The notes under the pieces: generated by a model | What the model saw: only the letters and a program-made list of their open reading frames with translations | The model's database searches: none | Told to the model about the DNA's origin: nothing | Shown here: positions 7,302-15,028 of the stretch, piece by piece | Layout: the number at the start of each line of letters is the position of its first letter | Position numbering within the stretch: the first letter of the stretch is position 1 | Assembly (NCBI GenBank): GCA_036501535.1 | Contig: DASYAE010000209.1 | Coordinates: forward strand, 34,361-98,360 | Origin: DASYAE01 sp036501535 | Lineage (GTDB): Bacteria; Actinomycetota; Actinomycetes; Streptomycetales; Catenulisporaceae | Reading direction: 5' to 3' | Length of the DNA stretch: 64,000 bases | Position numbers and translations under genes: made by a program

Positions 7302-8630
7302 ATGTACGACACGGCCAAGCGAAGCCTGGCCTTCACGGTCGCGACAGGCGGGCTGCTGTTGGCGGGCGCCGGTTACACGCCGGTGCAGGCGGCTTCGGGC
7401 CAGGGCCCGGCGCCGGATCCGGCGCCAGGAGCAGGCTCGGCGGCGCAGAGCACCGTGCAGGGCTCCGGCGGACTGCTGAGCGGCAACACCCTGCAGATCC
7501 CGCTCAACCTCGGCCTCAACCTGTGCGGCAACCAGGTCGCCGCGGCGGCCGCTGAGGACACGGTGCACGGCACCAAGTGCGCCGAGACCGGCGGCGCCTC
7601 GGCCGTCTCCGGCACCGCCCATTCCGGCGGAGTCCTGTCCGGCAACACCCTGCAGGTCCCGGTCAGCATCCCGGTGAACCTCTGCGGCAACCAGGTGGTC
7701 GCCGCCGGCGAGGGGAACGTCGCGGCCGGCGCCAAGTGCGCCACCGGCGGCCGGGCCTCGTCCGGCGCGCACGCCGCCTCGGTCACCGACCGGTCCGGCG
7801 GCCTCGTCTCCGGCAACACGTTCCAGGCCCCGGTCTCCGTCCCGATCGAGCTGTGCGGCAACCAGGCCGTCGTCGCGGGCGTGGAGAACCTCGTCGCGGG
7901 CGCGCACTGCAGCGGCGGCTCCCGGCCCGGCCGCGAATCCGGCGGCGGCGCCACGGCCACCTCGGTGACCGTCCGCTCCGGCGGCGCCCTCTCCGGCAAC
8001 ACGGTCCAGACGCCTATCACCGTGCCGGTGGAGATCTGCGGCAACCAGGTCGCGGTCGCCAGCGTGCACGACGGGGTGTTCGGCACGGTCTGCGAGGCGC
8101 CGGCCGGGCCCGGCACCGCGGCGAAGAGCGTGACGATCGGCTCGGGCGGCCTCGTCTCCGGCAACACCTTCGCCGTGCCGATCGACGTGCCGGTCGACAT
8201 CTGCAACCTGCAGGTGGCCGCGGTCACCAAGAAGCTGAAGGACAGCGACGGCGTGTGCGTCAGCGGACGGATGATTCCGCCTGCGCCGCTGCAGGGACCG
8301 CCTCCGCCTCCGCCGCCGTTCACCCCTCCCACCACCCCGCCGACGTCGCCCACCACGCCGCCTACATCGCCTACCACGCCGCCGACGTCGCCCACGACGC
8401 CGCCTGTGTCGCCGACCACCACGGTCCCCACGACTCCGGGCACGCCGCCCTCGCCGCCGGTGCATCCGAACGCGCCGCTGCCCCCCGCGCCGCACAGCAG
8501 TGCGCCGACGCCTCCGTGCACGCCGGTCCCCGCGACCACCGGCGGCGCGATGGCCGCCCTCGGGGCCGGCGGCGCCGCGCTCGCCAGCCTTAGCCCGCGT
8601 CGGCGGTCCCGCCGCAAGGCGAAGTCGTAG
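7302..8630 (+). CDS. Five-repeat chaplin-domain surface protein with sortase-like C-terminus
   Basis: A 442-residue secreted protein. A signal peptide (1 to about 30, TPVQA/AS) precedes five chaplin repeats at about 53-93, 107-146, 165-203, 226-264 and 280-319. Each has G-G-x-x-S-G-N-T, a PVxxPVxxCGNQV core and two cysteines (75/93, 128/146, 185/203, 246/264, 301/319). The fifth repeat is divergent (CNLQVAAVTKKL). A Pro/Thr stalk (330-400) with TPPTSPT repeats follows, then PATTG (410-414), a hydrophobic stretch and an RRRSRRK tail, i.e. a wall-sorting signal. Chaplins self-assemble into hydrophobic amyloid coats on aerial hyphae. Known long chaplins have two chaplin domains, so five is unusual. 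AGGTGAGG precedes the ATG. Confidence 0.88.
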   Translation: MYDTAKRSLAFTVATGGLLLAGAGYTPVQAASGQGPAPDPAPGAGSAAQSTVQGSGGLLSGNTLQIPLNLGLNLCGNQVAAAAAEDTVHGTKCAETGGASAVSGTAHSGGVLSGNTLQVPVSIPVNLCGNQVVAAGEGNVAAGAKCATGGRASSGAHAASVTDRSGGLVSGNTFQAPVSVPIELCGNQAVVAGVENLVAGAHCSGGSRPGRESGGGATATSVTVRSGGALSGNTVQTPITVPVEICGNQVAVASVHDGVFGTVCEAPAGPGTAAKSVTIGSGGLVSGNTFAVPIDVPVDICNLQVAAVTKKLKDSDGVCVSGRMIPPAPLQGPPPPPPPFTPPTTPPTSPTTPPTSPTTPPTSPTTPPVSPTTTVPTTPGTPPSPPVHPNAPLPPAPHSSAPTPPCTPVPATTGGAMAALGAGGAALASLSPRRRSRRKAKS

Positions 8631-8658
8631 GCCGCGACAGAGGTCCGATAAGCGAATG

Positions 8659-8695
8659 AGAGGGTGGATTCCACGTGGTGTGGAATCCACCCTCT
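8659..8695 (+). terminator. Strong intrinsic terminator after the chaplin gene
   Basis: AGAGGGTGGATTCCAC (8659-8674) and its exact complement (8680-8695) form a 16-bp stem with a 5-base loop, followed by TATTT. It separates the chaplin and sortase transcripts, so the sortase needs its own promoter. Confidence 0.85.
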
Positions 8696-8712
8696 TATTT
8701 CGTGGCAGAAGG

Positions 8713-8718
8713 TAGTAT
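8713..8718 (+). promoter_or_regulatory. Putative -10 box of the sortase gene
   Basis: TAGTAT lies 58 bases before the sortase ATG and just after the chaplin terminator. No good -35 hexamer is seen at standard spacing, so an alternative sigma factor is possible. Confidence 0.35.
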
Positions 8719-8775
8719 GGCGCCGCCAGTCTCGGGGACGGACCGCATCGGCCGCGCAGCCGAAGGAGAGCCCGC

Positions 8776-9567
8776 ATGCTCGACGACGCCCCCGCGGCGG
8801 ACCCCCGACCCGACAGTGCCCTGATGACCGGGCCGTCCGGGCCGGAGCCGCCGCCACCGCATCCGACCGCGCCACCGCATCCCGCCGCGCCGCCGCGCTG
8901 GTCCCGCGCGCTGTCCGTGACCGGCGAGCTGCTGATCACCCTCGGCGTGCTCATCGGGCTCTTCGTCGCCTACGAGCTGTGGTGGACCAACATCACCGCC
9001 GACCGGCAGATCAAGCAGAACTCCGCGGCGCTGCTGCACCGGTGGGAGGCCGCGCCGTCCGCGCCGAGCGACGCGATCCCGGTCGGCCAGTCGTTCGGCT
9101 TCCTGTACATCCCCGCCTTCGGCCCCGGATGGCGGGCCCTGATCATGCAGGGCACCGACCGGTACAAGGTGCTCAACACCGGCGCCGTCGGCCACTACAC
9201 CGATCCGGCCTCCGCCTACCCCTGGGACCCGGCCGGCGACTTCGCGGTGGCCGGGCACCGGGACGGCCACGGCATGATCTTCCGCGACCTCGACAAGCTC
9301 TCGCCCGGCGACGACGTCTACGTGGAGACCCAATACGGCTGGTACGTCTACCGGCTCGACCGCGAGGCGCCCTCGGTCCCGATGACGGATATCGGCGCGG
9401 TCGCCCCGATCCCGGCCGGCTCCGCCTACACCGCGCCCGGCCGCTACATCACGATGACCACGTGCACGCCGATCTACGTCGACACCAGCCGGCTGGTCTG
9501 GTGGGGCCACCTGATCGAGCAGACCCCGCGCGACCGGGTCCCGGCCGGAGTGACCCCGTCCGGCTGA
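8776..9567 (+). CDS. Class E sortase
   Basis: A 263-residue membrane-anchored cysteine transpeptidase that cleaves sorting signals and links surface proteins to the wall. A Pro-rich cytoplasmic N-terminus (1-45) and a membrane helix (about 48-70) precede the sortase barrel. Catalytic residues can be placed: His161 in AVAGHRDGHG, Cys230 in ITMTTCTP and Arg239 in TSRLVWWGHL. The TTCTP context is typical of actinobacterial class E enzymes that process LAxTG chaplins. Its position right after a chaplin ending in PATTG suggests that protein is the substrate. AAGGAG precedes the ATG at 8776. Confidence 0.93.
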   Translation: MLDDAPAADPRPDSALMTGPSGPEPPPPHPTAPPHPAAPPRWSRALSVTGELLITLGVLIGLFVAYELWWTNITADRQIKQNSAALLHRWEAAPSAPSDAIPVGQSFGFLYIPAFGPGWRALIMQGTDRYKVLNTGAVGHYTDPASAYPWDPAGDFAVAGHRDGHGMIFRDLDKLSPGDDVYVETQYGWYVYRLDREAPSVPMTDIGAVAPIPAGSAYTAPGRYITMTTCTPIYVDTSRLVWWGHLIEQTPRDRVPAGVTPSG

Positions 9568-9592
9568 GCGGTCGACGCCGCGTCAGCACTGC

Positions 9593-11302
9593 TCAGTGCC
9601 GCTCGCTGCGCAGGTCGAGCCGTCGCAGCACCTTGTCGACCAGCGCGGGGTCCACGTCCGGCTCGGCGCGGGCCGCGTACATCTCCCGGCGGGCCGCCGC
9701 GATCATCTCCTGCTCGACCCGGCGGGCCGCGTGCACGTCGTCGCGCCGCCGCCGGGCCTCCGCGCGCAGCTCGTCGTCCACCTGGTCCGGGGTGTTGATC
9801 GCCAGCCGGACGTGCTCGCGCCCGGCCAGCCGCTCGTACACCCCGTCCGGCAGGTCCCCGGTCTCGGCCAGCTCGTCCAGCCGGACCAGCTCCGCCCTGG
9901 CCACCCGCAGCCACAGCTGCCGCTCGGCCTCCTCGCGCACCCGGTCGTCCGCGCCGACCCGCAGCAGCCGGACCAGCACCGGCAGCGTGAGGCCCTGGAC
10001 CACCAGGGTGAACAGCACCACGACGAAGGCGGTGAACAGGATCTGCTCGCGGCCCGGGAAGGCCGCGCCGCCGTCCACCGTGAGCGGGACGGCGAGCGCG
10101 AGGGCGACCGTCGCCACGCCGCGCATCCCGGCCCACCACATGACGACGGTCTCCTGCCAGGAGATCGGCGCCTCGACCCCCGGCTCGTCCTCGTCGTCGG
10201 CCTCGACATCGGCCTCGACCTCGGCTCCGGCCTCGTCCGCGCTCTCGCCGTCCGGCCCGGCCGCGCCCCCCGCCTCGCCCGGGGGCGCCTGCGCGGCCGC
10301 GCGGGCCGTCCGCCGCCGCTCGAGCCGCTTGCTCAGCCAGCCGGCCGGAAGCAGCCACAGCAGCCTGACGACTACCACCACGCCGACGATCGTCATCGCG
10401 TCGCCGAGCTGCGCGGTCCACCGGTCGCCCACCTCGTCCACCACCGAGTGCAGCTCCTGGCCGATCAGGCCGAAGGCGAAGCCGGTGACCAGCAGCTCCA
10501 CGATGTCCCAGAACGCGGTGCCGACCAGCCGGTACGCCACGTCGTCGGCATCGGTCCGGTCGGACAGGTAGAGCCCGCACAGCAGCACCGACAGCACGCC
10601 GGAGCCGTGCAGCTGGTCCGCGATCACGTAGGCCGCGTAGGGAATCAGCAGGGTGAGCGCGACCTGGAGCGTGGCGTCGCCGAGGAAGCCCATCAGCCGC
10701 GCCGCGATCCAGCCGGTGGCCAGGCCGATCACGATCGCGGTGACCGCGGACAGGGCCAGGTCCGCCAGCGCGACCGGGGTCGAGAAGTGGCCGCTCACCA
10801 CCGCCTGCACCGCGACGCTGTAGATGACGATCGCGGTGACGTCGTTGAACAGCCCCTCGGTCTCCAGGATGGAGATCAGCCGGCGCGGCAGCCCCACGTC
10901 GCCGGCCACCGCCACCGCGGCCACCGGGTCCGGCGGCGAGGCCAGCGCGCCGAGCAGCACCGCGGCCGCCAGCGGCACCCCCGGCGCCAGCTCCCGGAAG
11001 GCCGCCGCCACGGCCGCCGTGCTGACCAGCACCAGGATCACCGCGAGCAGCAGGATGGCCTGCCAGATCGCCTTGAACTGCCGCCAGTGCGTGCGCCGCG
11101 CGGCCGCGAACAGCAGCGGCGGCAGCACCAGCGGCAGGATCAGCTCCGGCTCGATGCTCGGGTTCGGGATGCTCGGGATCAGCGCGAGGCCGACCCCGAA
11201 CACCGTCATCAGCACCGGGGCGGGCAGCCCGAGCCGCGCGCTCACCGGCACCGAGAGGATCGTCGCGAGGAAGACGACGAACAGGAGGGTGAGCTGCGTC
11301 AT
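9593..11302 (-). CDS. CPA1-family Na+/H+ antiporter
   Basis: A 569-residue monovalent cation/proton antiporter with the Na_H_Exchanger membrane domain (about 1-280 and 355-430). The ion-site segments are LLGALASPPDPVAAVAVAGD and ETEGLFNDVTAIVIY, giving the CPA1 pattern with the Asn-Asp pair. The membrane domain is interrupted at about residues 323-372 by a long acidic low-complexity loop rich in Asp, Glu, Ala and Gly. A cytoplasmic helical tail rich in Arg and Glu follows to the end. ATG 11302 is preceded by GGGG. It is probably involved in pH or Na+ homeostasis; the exact ion preference is not readable. It runs toward the sortase gene, with only 25 bases between the two stops. Confidence 0.92.
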   Translation of the reverse strand: MTQLTLLFVVFLATILSVPVSARLGLPAPVLMTVFGVGLALIPSIPNPSIEPELILPLVLPPLLFAAARRTHWRQFKAIWQAILLLAVILVLVSTAAVAAAFRELAPGVPLAAAVLLGALASPPDPVAAVAVAGDVGLPRRLISILETEGLFNDVTAIVIYSVAVQAVVSGHFSTPVALADLALSAVTAIVIGLATGWIAARLMGFLGDATLQVALTLLIPYAAYVIADQLHGSGVLSVLLCGLYLSDRTDADDVAYRLVGTAFWDIVELLVTGFAFGLIGQELHSVVDEVGDRWTAQLGDAMTIVGVVVVVRLLWLLPAGWLSKRLERRRTARAAAQAPPGEAGGAAGPDGESADEAGAEVEADVEADDEDEPGVEAPISWQETVVMWWAGMRGVATVALALAVPLTVDGGAAFPGREQILFTAFVVVLFTLVVQGLTLPVLVRLLRVGADDRVREEAERQLWLRVARAELVRLDELAETGDLPDGVYERLAGREHVRLAINTPDQVDDELRAEARRRRDDVHAARRVEQEMIAAARREMYAARAEPDVDPALVDKVLRRLDLRSERH

Positions 11303-11467
11303 GCCCCGACGATATGACGCCGGATGGAGGGATTGCCCGGTCCGCGCCGATGAGGCCGTCGACTACCTGACGTTCCGCGGGCCGCGGAGGATCTGGTTGA
11401 CGCCGCCGCGACGCACTACGCTTCCTGACATAACGTCGGGTTCTGACGGACGAACACGGGGCGGGCC

Positions 11468-12378
11468 ATGTCCGGCGACACTGCGAATGCGGGTCCTGAT
11501 ACAGAGGATGGCCTCGGCGCGGCGGGCGTCCCGTCGCAGCGGCCGGACCCGAATGCGCCGTGGGATTCGCTGCTCTCGACCCAGCAGTTCGCCGCCCTCG
11601 TCGGCGTGGGGTTCGATCCGGTCGGGCAGGTCTGCGGCACGACCGTGGTGCATCTGGGCTATGCCAGCCGCGCAGGCAAGTGTTCGGGCTCGTATGGATA
11701 CACGCCGCGGACCGACCTCGCCTCCGTGGCCGGCGGGCCGTTCGGCGTCCTGCGCCGGAAGCTCTACGGGGTGCGTAGGAGGCGCTCGCCCGGGCGGTGC
11801 AGGACTTCGCCAGGCTGCTGCGGTCCGGCTGGGTTCCCGCGGCGCTGGTCTTCGGCATCGCGCTCGGCGCGCGGCACGACGACATGCACACCCGCGAGGA
11901 GACCCGCCGATTCACGGTCGCCGACCGCGAGGTGCGCAGCTTCACGGCGCTGGTCAGGGATACCCGCCGGGACGCGAGGGAGCAGCTGGAGCGGGAGGTC
12001 GCGGCCGTCGGCGCCCACGGGGTCGTCGTCGACGCGATGGCGCTGCAGATCAGCGAGCGGGAATGCCCGGCCTTCGAAGGCGTTCGCGACCACGTGGCCG
12101 TCTCGACGATCCTCGGGACCGCGATCGTCTCGTTCAGCCGGTCTCCGCTCGTCGCGGGGCCCGCACCGCTGACGATCATGCACCTCGGATCTTCGCCCTC
12201 GATCGCACCGTCGATCGCGCCGCCCGGCAGTGTCCGGTCCGAGGAGGCCCGGTCCGAGCTGCCGCCTCTGCTCGAGGGCCGTTTCCTCGACCGCTTCCGG
12301 GCCGCGCGGATCGCCCGGCCCGCCTCCGTCGCCGGTGTGTCGATCAGCGATCCGACGGCGGGCGCGAGAAAAGAGTGA
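11468..12378 (+). pseudogene. Broken YbjQ/UPF0145 heavy-metal-binding-domain protein
   Basis: Two adjacent frames carry parts of one actinobacterial protein with tandem YbjQ-like domains. The first frame (from ATG 11468) encodes LSTQQFAALVGVGFDPVGQV, then GTTVVHLGY and FGVLRRKLYGVRR. The sense then continues one base back in another frame as EALARAVQDFARLLRSGWVP, then ALVFGIALGARHDD, and runs to the stop at 12378. The shift is near 11777-11781 (AGGAGG). Compared with the family layout, the C-terminal half of domain one (the LGGHGVVGV region and beyond) is also missing between EALARA and VQDF. An internal deletion plus a -1 shift argue for a decaying gene and not only a sequencing error. Domain two (ending TILGTAIVSF) looks intact. 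Confidence 0.72.
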
Positions 12379-12760
12379 CCAGGAGCGTGAGGAGCGCGGC
12401 AGGTGGTTAGGCAGCCGGCGCGCCGGTCCGCCTTCACGTGCGATTTGACGTCTTTCATCATCTTGAAAATCAAGTATCGAATATCTGAAGCAGTATCCGC
12501 GCACTCCCGACATGCCTGTTCGACGATCTTCGACGAGACGGCCGCCGGCCTTCGATCCGGGGCCGACGGCCGCCCGGAGCGGCCAGGTGGACAGCGTTCC
12601 TGAACAGGTTTATCCCGTGACCAGGCGGCCGTTCTGCGGCCGCCCGCCCTGCCGCGAGCGTCCCGGCGCCCGGCGCTGACAGTGTCGCGCGCACCACGGC
12701 CGTCCCGGCCGCCCCCGTGCGGCGGGTGCACCAGGTCAACGCGACCACGAGGAATCATTC
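12379..12760. other. Noncoding region with an AT-rich island upstream of the glycoside hydrolase
   Basis: 382 bases with no convincing gene. Bases 12441-12500 are strikingly AT-rich for this genome and contain TTGACG (12445-12450) and the palindrome CTTGAAAATCAAG (12462-12474). This may be the promoter region of the secreted hydrolase or a scar beside the decayed gene. GAGGA lies 8 bases before the hydrolase ATG. Confidence 0.5.
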
Positions 12761-14941
12761 ATGACCCACTATCAGGCAAGACCCCGCACACGCCGGCGGG
12801 CCGTCGTCTGGCTGGGCGCAGCCGTGCTCGGCGGCGCGCTGTGCGCGGCGACCGGCACCGTCCCCGCCGAGGCCGCCACGTCGTCCGCCACGGTCACCGT
12901 CAACGCCACCTCCGGCCTGGGCACCGTCCCGGCCAACGCGGTCGGCTTGAACACCGCCGTCTACGACAGCGACATGAACGACACCGCCATCGCGGGCCTG
13001 CTCAAGTCCGCGGGCATCAATGCGCTGCGCTACCCCGGCGGCTCGTACTCGGACATCTACAACTGGCAGACCAACGTCGCCCAGGGCGGGTTCGACGCGC
13101 CGAACACGAGTTTCGCCAACTTCATGGGCACCGCCCAGGGCGCCGGCGCCAGCCCGATCATCACGGTCAACTACGGCACCGGCACCACGGCCCTGGCCTC
13201 CGCCTGGGTGCAGAACGCCGACGTGACCAACAACTACGGGATCAAGTACTGGGAGATCGGCAACGAGGTCTACGGCAACGGCACCTACGGCGCCAACTGG
13301 GAGACCGACAGCCACTGCGAGACCTCCGCGGGCGGCCCCCCGGTCACCGTCGGCAGCGAGCCGTCGCAGACCTATGGCTGCGGGCCCTCCACGTACGCCT
13401 CCAACGTGCTCAGCTACATGACCGCGATGAAGGCCGTCGACCCGAACATCAAGGTCTGCGCCATCGTCACCACGCCGGGCTTCTGGCCGGACAACGTGAC
13501 CAACGCGACCACCAGCCCCGAGTCGTGGAACCAGACCGTGCTCGCCGCGCTCGGCTCGAAGGTCGACTGCGTCATCGTGCACTACTACCCGGCCCAGAGC
13601 ACCGACTCCACGGCGAGCATGCTGTCCGACACGAGCGACATCCCGGGCATCATGTCCACCCTGCGCAGCGAACTGAGCTCGTACGGCGGCCTGTCGTCCT
13701 CCGCGGCCTCCGCGGTGCCGGTCCTGGTGACCGAGACGAACCCGCAGGTCGACCCGGACACGCAGCCCGGCGCCCTGTTCGCCGCCGACCTGTACACGAC
13801 CTGGATGGAGAACGGCGCGGCCAACGTGGACTGGTGGGACGAGCACAACGGCCCCGGCAGCTTCACCCCGACCACCGTCGACGGCGCGCAGGACTACGGC
13901 GACTACGGCATGTTCTCCGACGCCGCCAACAACAGCGGCGTGACCGAGCCGGCCGCGGACACGCCGTTCGAGTCCTACTACGCGGTCGAGATGCTGACCA
14001 AGCTCGAGGCGTCCGGCGACGAGATGGTCACCAGCACCTCGAGCAACTCGCTGCTGCGGGTGCACGCGGTGCGCCGGGCCGACGGGCATCTCGCGATCCT
14101 GATCGACAACGAGGACCCGTCGAACTCGTACTCGGTGGGGCTGAGCTACAGCAGCTTCACCCCGAGCGGCAACCCGACGGTCTACACGCTCGGCGCCAAC
14201 GGCACCTCGATCACCAGCGCGACCGGCAGCTCGACCAGCTCGGTGACCGTCGCGCCGTACACGCTGACCGTGGTGGACCTGCCGGGCAGCGGCGGCACCG
14301 GCGTCACCGCGCCGGGCGCCCCGGGCAAGCCGACCGTCTCGAACCTGGTGTCGAGCACGTCGAGCAACACCTCGGGCACCGCGACGCTGACCTGGACCGC
14401 CGCGGCGGCGGGCACCAACGCGGTCGCCAAGTACAACGTCTACCAGGAGACCAGCGGCGGCGGCACCACGCTGACCGGGACGACCACCGGCCTCTCGCTC
14501 AACCTCACCGGGCTGACTATCGGCGCCAGCTATACGTATGACGTGGTCGCCGTCGATACGCAGGGCAATACCTCGCTGCCGTCGACACCGGTCACGTTCA
14601 CCGTGCCTCCACCCGCCAATGCCAGCTGCGCGGTGACGTACACCATCAGCAGCAGTTGGCCCGGCGGCTTCGGGGCGAACGTCACCCTGACGAACAACGG
14701 CTCCACGGCCATCAGCAACTGGACGCTCACCTTCGCCTTCCCGGCGAGCGGCGAGACGGTCAGCGACGGCTGGGACGGCACGTGGACGCAGAGCGGGCAG
14801 AACGTCACCGTGGTGAACGCCGGATGGAACGGGACGCTGAACGCGAGCGGCGGATCGACCTCGATCGGCTTCAACGGGTCCGACACCGGGCTCGACACGG
14901 CGCCGACCGTGTTCTTCATCAACGGCAACGTCTGTTCATAG
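12761..14941 (+). CDS. Secreted clan-A glycoside hydrolase with FN3 and CBM2
   Basis: A 726-residue secreted enzyme. A twin-basic signal region (RTRRRAVVW, cleavage near AEA 37-39) leads into a TIM-barrel domain resembling GH39/GH51-type clan-A retaining hydrolases such as alpha-L-arabinofuranosidases. The acid/base is probably Glu169 in KYWEIGNEVYG and the nucleophile Glu325 in VPVLVTETN. A beta-sandwich follows (about 400-508), then an FN3 domain (about 520-612). A family 2 cellulose-binding module (about 620-726) has flanking Cys623/Cys725 and surface Trp residues (WPGGF, WTQSG, NAGWNG). It probably degrades plant hemicellulose while bound to cellulose. The GH family is uncertain; CBM2 and secretion are clear. 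The nearest flanking gene upstream is the YbjQ pseudogene. Confidence 0.85.
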   Translation: MTHYQARPRTRRRAVVWLGAAVLGGALCAATGTVPAEAATSSATVTVNATSGLGTVPANAVGLNTAVYDSDMNDTAIAGLLKSAGINALRYPGGSYSDIYNWQTNVAQGGFDAPNTSFANFMGTAQGAGASPIITVNYGTGTTALASAWVQNADVTNNYGIKYWEIGNEVYGNGTYGANWETDSHCETSAGGPPVTVGSEPSQTYGCGPSTYASNVLSYMTAMKAVDPNIKVCAIVTTPGFWPDNVTNATTSPESWNQTVLAALGSKVDCVIVHYYPAQSTDSTASMLSDTSDIPGIMSTLRSELSSYGGLSSSAASAVPVLVTETNPQVDPDTQPGALFAADLYTTWMENGAANVDWWDEHNGPGSFTPTTVDGAQDYGDYGMFSDAANNSGVTEPAADTPFESYYAVEMLTKLEASGDEMVTSTSSNSLLRVHAVRRADGHLAILIDNEDPSNSYSVGLSYSSFTPSGNPTVYTLGANGTSITSATGSSTSSVTVAPYTLTVVDLPGSGGTGVTAPGAPGKPTVSNLVSSTSSNTSGTATLTWTAAAAGTNAVAKYNVYQETSGGGTTLTGTTTGLSLNLTGLTIGASYTYDVVAVDTQGNTSLPSTPVTFTVPPPANASCAVTYTISSSWPGGFGANVTLTNNGSTAISNWTLTFAFPASGETVSDGWDGTWTQSGQNVTVVNAGWNGTLNASGGSTSIGFNGSDTGLDTAPTVFFINGNVCS

Positions 14942-14971
14942 CCTCGATCAGCGGTCCCTGACACCGTTTGA

Positions 14972-15016
14972 CACTGCGGGCCGGAGCGGCGGGATCCGTC
15001 GCCCCGGCCCGCAGTG
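14972..15016. terminator. Bidirectional terminator between the glycoside hydrolase gene and copA
   Basis: CACTGCGGGCCGG at 14972-14984 pairs perfectly with 15004-15016 across a 19-base loop that can itself pair. It lies between two converging genes. Right of it is a tandem 11-bp duplication GTGCTCAGCCG (15014-15024 and 15025-15035) that includes the copA stop codon. Confidence 0.65.
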
Positions 15017-15028
15017 CTCAGCCGGTGC

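Noticed and set aside
8338..8420. Direct repeats in the chaplin gene as a possible CRISPR or mobile element
   Set aside because: They are coding repeats for the TPPTSPT stalk and keep the frame.
9474..12758. Open frame of about 1090 codons on the minus strand over the antiporter and the YbjQ region
   Set aside because: Most of it is an out-of-frame shadow of the antiporter with Arg/Gly/Ala-rich nonsense; the true antiporter frame has clear membrane helices and motifs.
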